Shown: positions 9,473 through 16,973 of the stretch, piece by piece
How the letters are laid out: each line of letters opens with the position of its first letter
Position numbering within the stretch: the stretch's first letter is position 1
Assembly: GCA_017853275.1 (NCBI GenBank)
Contig: JAFMJV010000021.1
Location: 1 to 43,292, forward strand
Length of the DNA stretch: 43,292 bases
From: Chloroflexota bacterium
GTDB lineage: Bacteria > Chloroflexota > Limnocylindria > Limnocylindrales > CSP1-4
Direction of reading: 5' to 3'
Translations under genes and position numbers: made by a program
The notes under the pieces: model-generated
What the model saw: the letters and a program-made list of their open reading frames with translations, nothing else
Database searches by the model: none
What the model was told of the DNA's origin: nothing

Positions 9473-9492
9473 CCCGTGCCGCCCGGCACGGG
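9473..9492 (+). other. Hairpin in the lacI-malE gap
   Basis: CCCGTGCCG (9473-9481) pairs with CGGCACGGG (9484-9492), giving 9 bp with a 2-nt loop, or 7 bp with a 6-nt loop. It ends 5 nt before AGGAGGT (9498-9504), the ribosome site of malE. It could be an attenuator or an mRNA 5'-end protector for malE; no T-tract follows. Confidence 0.5.
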
Positions 9493-9515
9493 ACCACAGG
9501 AGGTCAGCGAACAGG

Positions 9516-10688
9516 ATGAAGCGCTCGTTCCTCACTGCCGCCATGGCGGCGTCGCTGGTCGTCTCGGCCGGCGCCGTCCCGGTCGCGGCCCAGGATGCCC
9601 TCGAGGGCGATCTCACCCTCTGGCACACGTACAGCTCCGGCGCCGGCACCGAGCTCGACGCCCTCAACGCGGTCCTCGCGAATGTCGCGGCCGCGAACCC
9701 GGGCCTGAACGTCGAGGTCCTCGAGGTCCCCTTCGGCGACGTCTTCAACAAGTGGCAGCTCGAGGTCGCCTCGGGCGAGGGCCCGGACCTCATGATCGTC
9801 CCGAACGACAGCCTCGGGCAGCTCACCCGGGACGGCCTGATCGCCGACATCACCGATATGGTTCCGGCCGAGGCGCTCGCCGAGCTCAGCCAGCTCTCGA
9901 TCGACGGCTCGTCCGTGGACGGCCGGCTGATGCAGGTCCCGGAGTCGCTCAAGGCCGTCGCGATGTACTACAACAAGGACAAGGTCGCGACCCCGCCGGC
10001 GACGACGGATGAGCTCCTTGCGGCCGTGGAGGGCGGGCTCAAGCTCGGCCTTCTCCAGGGCATCTACCACAACTTCGGCTTCGCGGGCGCCTTCGGCGGC
10101 TCGCTCATGGACGCCGACGGCAAGTGCACCGCGGACGCGGGCGGCTTCGCCGAGGCGCTCCAGTTCCTCGCCGACCTGAAGGCCGCCGGGGCGGTCATCG
10201 ACCCGTCCTACGACAACATGGCGAACGGCCTCAAGGACGGCACCTACGACGCGATCATCGACGGCCCGTGGGCGGCCGGCGGCTATGCCGCCGCGGTCCC
10301 GAACCTCGGCGTCGCGGCGATGCCGGCGGGCCCTGCCGGCCCCTCGCTCCCCTTCGCGGGCGTGGACGGCTGGCTGATCAACCCGAACGGCAACATGGAG
10401 CTCGCGGTCAAGGCGGCCCTCGCGATGACGAGCGCGGAGAACCAGAAGATCTTCGCGGACACCGCCTTCCACATCCCCGCGAACACGACGATCGCGATCG
10501 ACGATCCGATCAGCGCCCAGTTCGCGACCGCCGTCGCGGAGGGCTTCCCGCGGCCGCAGAGCGCCCAGTTCGGCGCCTTCTGGGGCCCCTTCGGTGACGC
10601 CCTGAACAAGGTCCTGGACGGTGGCATGGCTCCGGCCGATGCGATCGCCGAGGCCTGCGTGGCGATGAACGCGGCGAACGGCTTCTAG
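9516..10688 (+). CDS. Maltose/maltodextrin-type ABC transporter substrate-binding protein
   Basis: 390 residues. An N-terminal signal peptide (basic MKRS, hydrophobic core) probably has a signal peptidase I site after VAA and before QD; no lipobox Cys is present. The mature protein has the MalE-type fold markers LTLWHTYSSGAGTE, the GEGPDLMIVPND region, AMYYNKDK, DAIIDGPWAAGG and FAGVDGWLINP. It binds sugars outside the membrane for the two permeases that follow. The ribosome site AGGAGGT is strong but 11 nt away. Maltooligosaccharide specificity is inferred from the neighbouring GH13 enzyme. Confidence 0.92.
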   Translation: MKRSFLTAAMAASLVVSAGAVPVAAQDALEGDLTLWHTYSSGAGTELDALNAVLANVAAANPGLNVEVLEVPFGDVFNKWQLEVASGEGPDLMIVPNDSLGQLTRDGLIADITDMVPAEALAELSQLSIDGSSVDGRLMQVPESLKAVAMYYNKDKVATPPATTDELLAAVEGGLKLGLLQGIYHNFGFAGAFGGSLMDADGKCTADAGGFAEALQFLADLKAAGAVIDPSYDNMANGLKDGTYDAIIDGPWAAGGYAAAVPNLGVAAMPAGPAGPSLPFAGVDGWLINPNGNMELAVKAALAMTSAENQKIFADTAFHIPANTTIAIDDPISAQFATAVAEGFPRPQSAQFGAFWGPFGDALNKVLDGGMAPADAIAEACVAMNAANGF

Positions 10689-10701
10689 GCCGTTCGGGAA
10701 C

Positions 10702-10735
10702 GATCGGGACCCGGGCGCTCGCCCGGGTCCCGATC
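10702..10735 (+). terminator. Strong hairpin between substrate-binding protein and permease genes
   Basis: Perfect 15-bp arms 10702-10716 and 10721-10735 with loop gctc; no T-run follows. In ABC operons such a structure after the binding-protein gene commonly gives more binding protein than permease, by partial termination or protection of the mRNA 3' end. That role is inferred here. Confidence 0.7.
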
Positions 10736-10766
10736 CCCGCCTTCCCCTGCCGATCCGCGCCCGAGC

Positions 10767-11804
10767 ATGAGCGCTCCCGCCCTCCCCGCACCGCGACCTG
10801 CGCCGCCGGCCCCGCGCCGCCCGCGCCTGGGCCGGGACTGGAAGACGGCGCTGCTCTTCCTCGCGCCCGCCTTCATCGTCATGGGGGTCATCACCTTCTT
10901 CCCCCTCGCCTTCCAGACCTACATCTCGTTCACCGAGTTCACGATCAAGTACATCCGCCCCGGCGCGGACCCGGCGCCCTGGGTGGGGCTCCAGAACTAC
11001 GAGAAGATCCTCTCCAACAACCTCGGCATCCCGAACTTCTTCTTCGTCCGGCAGGTCATCTACAACGTCTGGTGGGCGGTCTCGAACGTCGCCATCCACG
11101 TCGTCCTCGGGGTCGCGATCGCCCTCCTCCTGAACGTCAAGGGGCTGCGCTTCAAGCGCTTCTGGCGGGCGCTCTACATCCTCCCGGTCGTCATCCCGCC
11201 GATCATCGTGGCCACCGTCTGGCGGAACATGTTCGACACCCAGCACGGCGCGGTGAACCAGATCCTCGCCGGGGTGGGCTCCCTCTTCCGGATCCCCGCG
11301 GAGGCCTTCCGGATCGACTGGATGCGCCAGAGCTCGGAGGTCTTCCCCTTCCTCCCGGATGACGTGAGCTACTTCATCCCGCTCGCCTTCTTCGCGCTCC
11401 TCGCGGCGAACACCTGGCTCGGCTGGCCGCTCAATGCCGTGGTCGCCACCGGCGCTCTCCAGAGCATCCCCGGCGAGCTCTACGAGGCGGCGGAGATGGA
11501 CGGTGCCGGACCCTGGCAGCGCTTCCGCAACGTCACCCTCGTCTACCTGCGGCCCGCGATGATCCCCTACGCGATCTACGGCTTCGTGGTCACCTTCAAC
11601 CTCTTCCACCTCGCCTACTTCATGTCCGCGGGTGGGCCCTTCGGACGGACGGAGCAGCTCGTCACCCAGGCCTTCCGGCTCGTGAACGAGCAGCGCCTCT
11701 ACGGCGTGGCGGCCGCCTTCTCCGTCTTCATGTTCTTCATCCTCCTCGCGATCACGCTCGTCACGAACCGGGCGGCCAAGGCGACCGCGAGCTTCGAGGG
11801 ATGA
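10767..11804 (+). CDS. Sugar ABC transporter permease, MalF-like
   Basis: 345-residue inner-membrane protein of the binding-protein-dependent permease family. A Pro-rich cytoplasmic N-terminus is followed by about six helices. The EAA loop reads EAAEMDGAGPWQRFRNVTL and docks the ATPase. The stretch between helices 3 and 4 is longer than usual (about residues 170-200). ATG 10767 has only a weak ribosome site. The stop overlaps the next gene's ATG by 4 bp (ATGA, 11801-11804), so the pair is co-translated. Confidence 0.92.
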   Translation: MSAPALPAPRPAPPAPRRPRLGRDWKTALLFLAPAFIVMGVITFFPLAFQTYISFTEFTIKYIRPGADPAPWVGLQNYEKILSNNLGIPNFFFVRQVIYNVWWAVSNVAIHVVLGVAIALLLNVKGLRFKRFWRALYILPVVIPPIIVATVWRNMFDTQHGAVNQILAGVGSLFRIPAEAFRIDWMRQSSEVFPFLPDDVSYFIPLAFFALLAANTWLGWPLNAVVATGALQSIPGELYEAAEMDGAGPWQRFRNVTLVYLRPAMIPYAIYGFVVTFNLFHLAYFMSAGGPFGRTEQLVTQAFRLVNEQRLYGVAAAFSVFMFFILLAITLVTNRAAKATASFEG

Positions 11805-12721
11805 CCGGCATGACCGCCCCGAGCCGCCTCCCGAAGCCCCCGTCCGGCGGGCTGCGCACGCTCTCGTGGCGCCGGCAGGCCCTCTACCAGGGGCTCTGCC
11901 TCTTCATCGCGCTCACCGTCCTCTTCCCGATCTTCTGGGTCGTCTCGCTCGCGCTCGACCCGCGCGACATCTCGCGCCCGGACGGCCTCTCGATCATCCC
12001 TCCGGGCGCCTCGCTCCAGCACTTCATCAGCGCGGTGGAGGAGCCCACGAGCAACCCGGTCACCTTCTGGCAGCTCGCCCTGAACAGCTTCATCCTCGCG
12101 ATCGGGACCTCGCTCTTCTCCGTCGCGATCGGCGTCTTCGCGGCCTACGCCTTCTCCCGCGTCCGCTTCCGGGCGCGCTCCGTCCTCATGCTCGCCGTCC
12201 TCGCCGTCCTCATGCTCCCGGCGGTGGCCACGATCGCCCCCCTCTTCATCCTCCTCAACCAGGTGAAGATCGGCGACTTCAACCTCCGCCAGTCGCTCGT
12301 GGGGGTGGGGCTCGCGGTCGTCTCCGGCCTCCTCCCCTTCGCGATCTGGAACCTGAAGGGCTACCTGGACACGATCCCCAAGGACCTCGAGGAGGCGGCC
12401 TTCGTGGATGGCGCAGGCCGGACCCAGGCCTTCCTCCGGGTGATCCTCCCGCTCGCGATCCCGGCCCTCGCGGTGACCGCCTTCCTCGGCTTCGTGGCCG
12501 GCTGGACGGAGTTCTACTTCTCCGTCACCTTCCTCAACGACCCCCAGTCCTTCACGCTCTCCGTGGCGCTCAACGGGATGGTCGGCCAGTTCGCCACCAC
12601 CACGCCGTGGGGGAAGTTCAGCGCCTTCGCGATCCTCTTCGCGCTCCCCGTCTCGCTCGTCTACATCGTCTTCCAGCGCTGGATCGTGGGCGGCCTCGCG
12701 GTCGGCGGGGTCAAGGGCTGA
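11801..12721 (+). CDS. Sugar ABC transporter permease, MalG-like
   Basis: 306 residues with six predicted helices and the EAA motif LEEAAFVDGAGRTQAFLRVILPLAIP; it pairs with the MalF-like protein. A second in-frame ATG at 11810 is possible. No ABC ATPase gene follows, so the transporter must borrow a shared MsmX/MalK-type ATPase encoded elsewhere. Confidence 0.92.
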   Translation: MTGMTAPSRLPKPPSGGLRTLSWRRQALYQGLCLFIALTVLFPIFWVVSLALDPRDISRPDGLSIIPPGASLQHFISAVEEPTSNPVTFWQLALNSFILAIGTSLFSVAIGVFAAYAFSRVRFRARSVLMLAVLAVLMLPAVATIAPLFILLNQVKIGDFNLRQSLVGVGLAVVSGLLPFAIWNLKGYLDTIPKDLEEAAFVDGAGRTQAFLRVILPLAIPALAVTAFLGFVAGWTEFYFSVTFLNDPQSFTLSVALNGMVGQFATTTPWGKFSAFAILFALPVSLVYIVFQRWIVGGLAVGGVKG

Positions 12722-12731
12722 GCCGCTGGGG

Positions 12732-12737
12732 CAGAAT
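12732..12737 (+). promoter_or_regulatory. -10-like box CAGAAT before the glycosidase gene
   Basis: CAGAAT is followed by 6 nt and ATG 12744, and no Shine-Dalgarno is present. It may be an internal promoter giving leaderless glycosidase mRNA within the operon. Confidence 0.4.
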
Positions 12738-12743
12738 CGGGCG

Positions 12744-14306
12744 ATGAGCGTGGATACCCCGGCCTGGGCGCGATCGGCCGTCTTCTACCAGATCTTCCCG
12801 GACCGCTTCGCGATCAGCGCACGCGTCCCCAAGCCCGGCCCCCTGGAGCCGTGGGACGCCACGCCGACCTGGCACGGCTACAAGGGCGGGGACCTGCTCG
12901 GGATCGTCGAGCGCCTCGATGAGCTCGATGACCTGGGGGTCACCGCGCTCTACCTCACGCCGATCTTCGCCTCCGCCTCGAACCATCGCTACCACGCCTA
13001 CGACTACCTCCGGGTCGACCCGCTCCTCGGCGGCGACGCGGCGCTCCGGGAGCTTCTGGACGCCGCCCACCGGCGGGGGATGCGCGTCGTCCTGGATGGC
13101 GTCTTCAACCACTGCGGCCGCGGCTTCTGGCCCTTCCACCACGTGGCGGAATCGGGCGGCTCATCCCCGTACGCGGGCTGGTTCCACCTGGACGAGGGGG
13201 TCCTGAACGGGCACCGCGGCCTCTACCCCTATCCGGGCGCCGCGGAGGAAGCGGACCAGCACCGGCGGCTCGGCGAGGGGATGTGGGCGGGCGAGGCCTC
13301 CCGGCGGACCTACGGCTACGAGGGCTGGTGGGGGCTGCCCGCCCTGCCGAAGCTGAACACGAACCACCCGGCGGCGCGGGAGTACCTCCTCGGCGTGGCG
13401 GAGCACTGGCTCCGCTTCGGGATCGACGGCTGGCGGCTGGACGTGGCGGAGGAGATCGACGGCGACTTCTGGGCCGAGTTCCGCGCCCGCTGCCGGGCGG
13501 TGGACCCGGACGCCTACCTCGTGGCGGAGATCTGGACCACGAAGCCCGAGTGGCTGACCGGCCGGCAGTTCGACGCGCTGATGAACTACCCGCTCGGCGA
13601 GGCGATCATCGGCTACGCCGGCGGACCGAGCCTGGACCTCGGGGTCGCCCGCTCCCACGACGCCTACGGCTCCGGGATCTTCCACCGGGACGGCGCCTCG
13701 CTCGCGGGGGAGATCGAGCGCCTCCTCGCGGTCTACGACCCGGATGTCGTGAACGTGATGCTCAACCTGATCGGCTCCCACGATGTGCCGCGGGTCCGCT
13801 CGGTCCTGGGCGGCGATCTTGCCGCGGTGCGCATCGCGAGCGCCCTCCAGCTGACCCTCCCCGGTGCGCCCTGCATCTACTACGGGGACGAGATCGGCCT
13901 CGAGGGCCATCACGACCCGTACTGCCGCGGTGCCTTCCCGGCGGAGCTGCCGGGCGGGGCCCAGGGCGAGCTGCGCGCCTTCGTGCGGGAGCTCGTCCAC
14001 CTGCGCCGGAACCACCGCGCGCTCCGCGACACGGAGACGCGGATCGTCCATGCCGAGGGCGCTGCTCTCGCCATTCTCCGGACCGACGAGCCGGAGGCCT
14101 TCCTCGTGGCGCTGAACGCCGGGACGGAGGCCGCCGCCCTTCGGCTCACCCTCCCGGGGGTGCACGGGGATCCGATCCCCGTCCGGCTCTCCGGATGGCC
14201 GGGAGCGGCCGAGCTCGCCCCGGCCTGGGGAGCGGATGGCACGCTCTCCCTCCACCTCCCCGCCCGCAGCGGCGCGATCGTCCGGCTCCACGCGGGGCGG
14301 GGCTGA
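12744..14306 (+). CDS. Cytoplasmic GH13 alpha-glycosidase (neopullulanase/cyclomaltodextrinase/maltogenic type)
   Basis: 520 residues with no signal peptide. The (beta/alpha)8 alpha-amylase fold begins at FYQIFPDRF. The conserved regions are DGVFNHCG (region I), GWRLDVAEE with nucleophile D233 (II), LVAEIW with acid/base E262 (III) and IGSHDVPR with D347 (IV). CIYYGDEIGLEG and a C-terminal beta domain follow. It should cleave imported maltooligosaccharides or cyclodextrins inside the cell. The N-terminal starch-binding domain of typical neopullulanases is absent; the protein begins directly with the catalytic barrel. It lies 22 bp after the MalG-like gene and may also be transcribed from its own promoter. 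Confidence 0.93.
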   Translation: MSVDTPAWARSAVFYQIFPDRFAISARVPKPGPLEPWDATPTWHGYKGGDLLGIVERLDELDDLGVTALYLTPIFASASNHRYHAYDYLRVDPLLGGDAALRELLDAAHRRGMRVVLDGVFNHCGRGFWPFHHVAESGGSSPYAGWFHLDEGVLNGHRGLYPYPGAAEEADQHRRLGEGMWAGEASRRTYGYEGWWGLPALPKLNTNHPAAREYLLGVAEHWLRFGIDGWRLDVAEEIDGDFWAEFRARCRAVDPDAYLVAEIWTTKPEWLTGRQFDALMNYPLGEAIIGYAGGPSLDLGVARSHDAYGSGIFHRDGASLAGEIERLLAVYDPDVVNVMLNLIGSHDVPRVRSVLGGDLAAVRIASALQLTLPGAPCIYYGDEIGLEGHHDPYCRGAFPAELPGGAQGELRAFVRELVHLRRNHRALRDTETRIVHAEGAALAILRTDEPEAFLVALNAGTEAAALRLTLPGVHGDPIPVRLSGWPGAAELAPAWGADGTLSLHLPARSGAIVRLHAGRG

Positions 14307-14318
14307 GCGGCCCCGCGC

Positions 14319-14324
14319 TATCCT
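14319..14324 (+). promoter_or_regulatory. -10-like box TATCCT, leaderless start
   Basis: TATCCT is followed by 7 nt and ATG 14332 with no ribosome site, fitting the window's leaderless pattern. Confidence 0.45.
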
Positions 14325-14331
14325 CGCGCGG

Positions 14332-14979
14332 ATGGCCGACCAGACGGTCCGACTCGCCGACCCGGTCCTCCGGGCCGCCCTCACCGCTGCCGCGGATCCC
14401 GAGGGCCGGATCCCGCGCGCCCTCGCGGAGCTCGGGCCGGTGGACGGGCGGGACTGCCTCCTCCTCGATCCGGATGACGGGCTCCGCGCCGCCCAGCTCA
14501 CCGCAGCCGGAGCGCGCGTGACCGGCGTGGCGCTGGACGCGCTCGCCGCGGTCCCGGATGCGAGCGTGGATCTCGCCGTCGCCTGCTGGAACGCGATCGC
14601 GCCCGGGGAGCCCGCGGCGGAGGTCGAGATCGCCCATGTCCTCCGGGTCCTCCGCCCCGAGGGCCGGATCCTCGTGGTCCACGACTACGGGAAGGACGAC
14701 ATCACCCCGCTCCTCGGCCCCGTGCCCGCCGCGCGCGCCGCGTGGGGGACGCCGCGCGGCCCCTTCCTCGCGAACGGCTTCAAGGTGCGCGTCCTCCACT
14801 GCTGGTGGAGCTGGGATTCGCTCGATGCCGCCGCGGGCTTCCTTGGTGCTGCGTTCGGTGAGGCGGGCGCTGCGGTGGCGGCGGGGATGCGCCGGCCGCG
14901 CCTCGCGTGGAAGGTGGCCGTCTACCACCGCGACCGCACCCTCCAGCCCTACATCCCGAAGAAGAAGCGGGCGGCATGA
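14332..14979 (+). CDS. Degenerate class I methyltransferase-like protein
   Basis: 215 residues. The order resembles a Rossmann SAM methyltransferase: a first strand LLLDPDDGLRAA where motif I (DxGxGxG) would be, DASVDLAVACWNAI in the place of motif IV, and HVLRVLRPEGRILVVHDYGKDD, the post-motif strand of many SAM enzymes. Motif I lacks its glycines, so SAM binding is doubtful. The C-terminus is basic (KKKRAA). It lies 25 bp after the glycosidase gene and overlaps the next membrane-protein gene by 4 bp. The function is unknown and the methyltransferase ancestry is moderately sure. Confidence 0.75.
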   Translation: MADQTVRLADPVLRAALTAAADPEGRIPRALAELGPVDGRDCLLLDPDDGLRAAQLTAAGARVTGVALDALAAVPDASVDLAVACWNAIAPGEPAAEVEIAHVLRVLRPEGRILVVHDYGKDDITPLLGPVPAARAAWGTPRGPFLANGFKVRVLHCWWSWDSLDAAAGFLGAAFGEAGAAVAAGMRRPRLAWKVAVYHRDRTLQPYIPKKKRAA

Positions 14980-15278
14980 GCGCGCTGCGGATCCTCATCC
15001 TCCTCGCGGTCGTCCTCTCCGCGATCGTGTCGGCGGCCGGGCTCCTCGTGGTCCGGGGCGCGCTCGCGATCCCCGTCACCGTGGCCGGGCTCGTCGTCCT
15101 CGGCGTCTCGCTCCTCGTCTCCGGCCTCCTCCTCGGGGGGAGCGGCCTGCGCCGGGGCCGGGAGGGCGCGGGCTGTGCCGGGACGATCGTGGCCACGGCG
15201 GGCGGGATCTGCCTCATCGTGGGCGCCGTCGCGCTCGCCGGGGCGATCGTGCTCGGGCTCCTCGTGGGGACGATCTAG
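14976..15278 (+). CDS. Small membrane protein, unknown
   Basis: 100 residues, almost entirely hydrophobic, with three predicted helices and one basic-acidic loop (LRRGREGAG). The ATG at 14976 overlaps the upstream stop as ATGA, implying coupled translation. I do not recognise a family. Confidence 0.75.
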   Translation: MSALRILILLAVVLSAIVSAAGLLVVRGALAIPVTVAGLVVLGVSLLVSGLLLGGSGLRRGREGAGCAGTIVATAGGICLIVGAVALAGAIVLGLLVGTI

Positions 15279-15306
15279 CCGAGGGCGCCTCCACGGGCCC
15301 GGCGGG

Positions 15307-15312
15307 TACACT
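15307..15312 (+). promoter_or_regulatory. -10 box TACACT of the tRNA-Glu gene
   Basis: TACACT lies 10 nt before tRNA base 1 (15323), the right distance for a short 5' leader. The same hexamer precedes the gene at 21910. Confidence 0.55.
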
Positions 15313-15322
15313 TCCGCTCTGC

Positions 15323-15399
15323 GCCCCCATCGTCTAGAGGCCCAGGACGCCACCCTTTCAAGGTGGAGATCACCGGTTCGAATCCGGTTGGGGGTACCA
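15323..15399 (+). tRNA. tRNA-Glu (anticodon UUC), CCA encoded
   Basis: A full cloverleaf can be drawn: 7-bp acceptor stem, D-arm, anticodon stem ccacc/ggtgg around loop ctttcaa (anticodon TTC), variable loop, T-stem accgg/ccggt with loop ttcgaat, discriminator A at 15396 and encoded CCA at 15397-15399. The first acceptor pair is G1.U72 rather than G-C. Confidence 0.97.
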
Positions 15400-15459
15400 C
15401 CGCTTCCCCGCCCCGCCGGCCGGCCGCCGGGCTCCGTCGCGACCCGGCGCGCGCGCGGC

Positions 15460-15465
15460 TACAAT
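15460..15465 (+). promoter_or_regulatory. -10 box TACAAT, leaderless start
   Basis: TACAAT is five of six to TATAAT. It is followed by 7 nt and GTG 15473, with no Shine-Dalgarno between. Confidence 0.55.
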
Positions 15466-15472
15466 CCACTGC

Positions 15473-15850
15473 GTGAGCGCGACGAGCTTCCGGGGTGGCC
15501 GGATCATGGGCATCCGGATCCCCACCGTCTTCGACGAGAACGATGCCAAGCGGTGCGAGGGCTGCGGCGACCCGATCGCCGGGATCCCCTTCCGCGTCTC
15601 GATCATGGATATCGTCGCCCGCGAGGCACCCCCCACCTGGGCGGAGGCAGCCCCCCTCAACCCCGGCCCCCACCAGTTCCACGCGGACCCGGAGCACGTC
15701 CGTGCCTGGGCGCGCCGGAAGGGTCACTACATCTGCCGGCTCTCCGGCGTTCGCGAGCTGATGCGCCCCGTCCCGCTCCCCACGGATCCGCCCGCCTGGG
15801 GGATCTGCGACGGCCTCCACCGCGAGGCGCACGAGTTCGTCCCCGCCTGA
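15473..15850 (+). CDS. Conserved hypothetical CxxC protein
   Basis: 125 residues, soluble. A CEGCGDPI knuckle near residue 30 and two later Cys (YICRLSG, GICDG), together with several His, could bind zinc. The pattern 'CEGCGDPIAGIPFRVSIMDI' reads like a short treble-clef or rubredoxin-type module. I do not recognise a named family. GTG 15473 is chosen for its TACAAT box; ATG 15506 is an alternative start. It stands alone between the tRNA gene and the transporter operon. Confidence 0.7.
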   Translation: MSATSFRGGRIMGIRIPTVFDENDAKRCEGCGDPIAGIPFRVSIMDIVAREAPPTWAEAAPLNPGPHQFHADPEHVRAWARRKGHYICRLSGVRELMRPVPLPTDPPAWGICDGLHREAHEFVPA

Positions 15851-15858
15851 TCCCGCCC

Positions 15859-15880
15859 GGGCCGGCGCGGCATCCGGCCC
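15859..15880 (+). terminator. Hairpin after the CxxC protein gene
   Basis: GGGCCGG (15859-15865) pairs with CCGGCCC (15874-15880) around an 8-nt loop. It lies 9 bp after the stop at 15850; no T-run follows. Confidence 0.4.
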
Positions 15881-15920
15881 TCACCCGTCCGCCGGCAGCG
15901 GTGGACCAGGAAGGCACCGC

Positions 15921-16973
15921 GTGGAGCTGAAGATCCTCCTCCCGGCGATCACCGCCCTGCTCGCGGCGATCTTCGCCCTTGCCCTCGTGGACCAGTGGCG
16001 CGACCGGCGCCAGGCCTTCCAGGCGGTCTGGGCGATCGGCATGGCCTGCTACGCCGTGGCGGCCGGTGCCGAGACGATCGCCCTTCTCAGCGGCTGGAAC
16101 GAGGCGCTCTACAAGGCGTGGTACCTCACCGGCGCGGTGATGACCGCGGGCTGGCTCGGCCTGGGCACGGCCTTCCTCCTCGGCCGCACGCGCTTCGGCT
16201 TCGCCTTCGCGCTCTGCCTCTTCTTCGCGGGCCTCTTCACCTTCCTCACCTCCCGCCGGCCGGAGTACGCGGGGGTGGGGCTCTTCCCGATGATCTACTT
16301 CCTCGGCGCGGGCGTCCTCGCCTTCGCCGTGGCGATGGAGACCTACTTCCAGAACACCCGCTGGCCGCGGATCGCGGCGATCGGCGTCGTGGGGGCCACG
16401 CTCGTGGGCCTCATCGCGATGCCGCTCGTCAGCCTCCCCGCGCCGGGCTACGCGCTGAGCGAGACCGGCGCGCCGCTCGCGAGCGCGATGCCCCCCGCCC
16501 TCCGCCTCCTCACCCCGTTCATGAACGTGACCGGGGCCTTCGCGCTCATCCTCGGTGCGCTCTTCTCGGCGTGGGTCTTCATGCCCAAGAAGCGCGTCCT
16601 CGCCTACTCCCTGGACCTGGACCAGCCCGGCGATTCCTTCCTCTTCCAGGCGATCATCTCGCTCATCGCCCTCCCCGTGAACTTCGTCGCCTCGCTCGGC
16701 GGCGCGGTCCGCGCCCTCTTCCGCGGCGAGCTGAACAGCCGCGTCCCGGCCACGATCCTCATCGCGATCGGGGCCTTCATCCCCACCGTGACGGATAGCC
16801 TCAACCGCTTCGGGAGCACGGAGCTCTACGAGCTGGGCAAGCTCCTCGGCGTCCTCTTCCTCTTCGCCGGCTTCCTCGTCTCCACGGAGACCTTCCACGA
16901 GATCCGCATCCCCTTCACCTCGATCGTCCTGAAGACGCGCGCTCGGCACCCGGGTCCCGCGGGCGGATCGTGA
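15921..16973 (+). CDS. Polytopic membrane protein, unknown function
   Basis: 350 residues with about eight to nine hydrophobic helices, a Trp/Arg-rich loop after helix 1 (VDQWRDRRQ), and a cytoplasmic segment (about residues 222-245, KKRVLAYSLDLDQPGDS) before the last helices. No transporter signature is recognised. GTG 15921 follows AGGAAGG. It overlaps the first DMT gene by 4 bp (GTGA at 16970-16973), so it is the first gene of a three-gene all-membrane operon and may work with those transporters. Confidence 0.8.
   Translation: MELKILLPAITALLAAIFALALVDQWRDRRQAFQAVWAIGMACYAVAAGAETIALLSGWNEALYKAWYLTGAVMTAGWLGLGTAFLLGRTRFGFAFALCLFFAGLFTFLTSRRPEYAGVGLFPMIYFLGAGVLAFAVAMETYFQNTRWPRIAAIGVVGATLVGLIAMPLVSLPAPGYALSETGAPLASAMPPALRLLTPFMNVTGAFALILGALFSAWVFMPKKRVLAYSLDLDQPGDSFLFQAIISLIALPVNFVASLGGAVRALFRGELNSRVPATILIAIGAFIPTVTDSLNRFGSTELYELGKLLGVLFLFAGFLVSTETFHEIRIPFTSIVLKTRARHPGPAGGS

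Noticed and set aside
15323-15399. tRNA 3' end as an integration site of a mobile element
   Set aside because: No integrase, direct repeat of the tRNA end or composition shift was seen downstream; ordinary operons follow.
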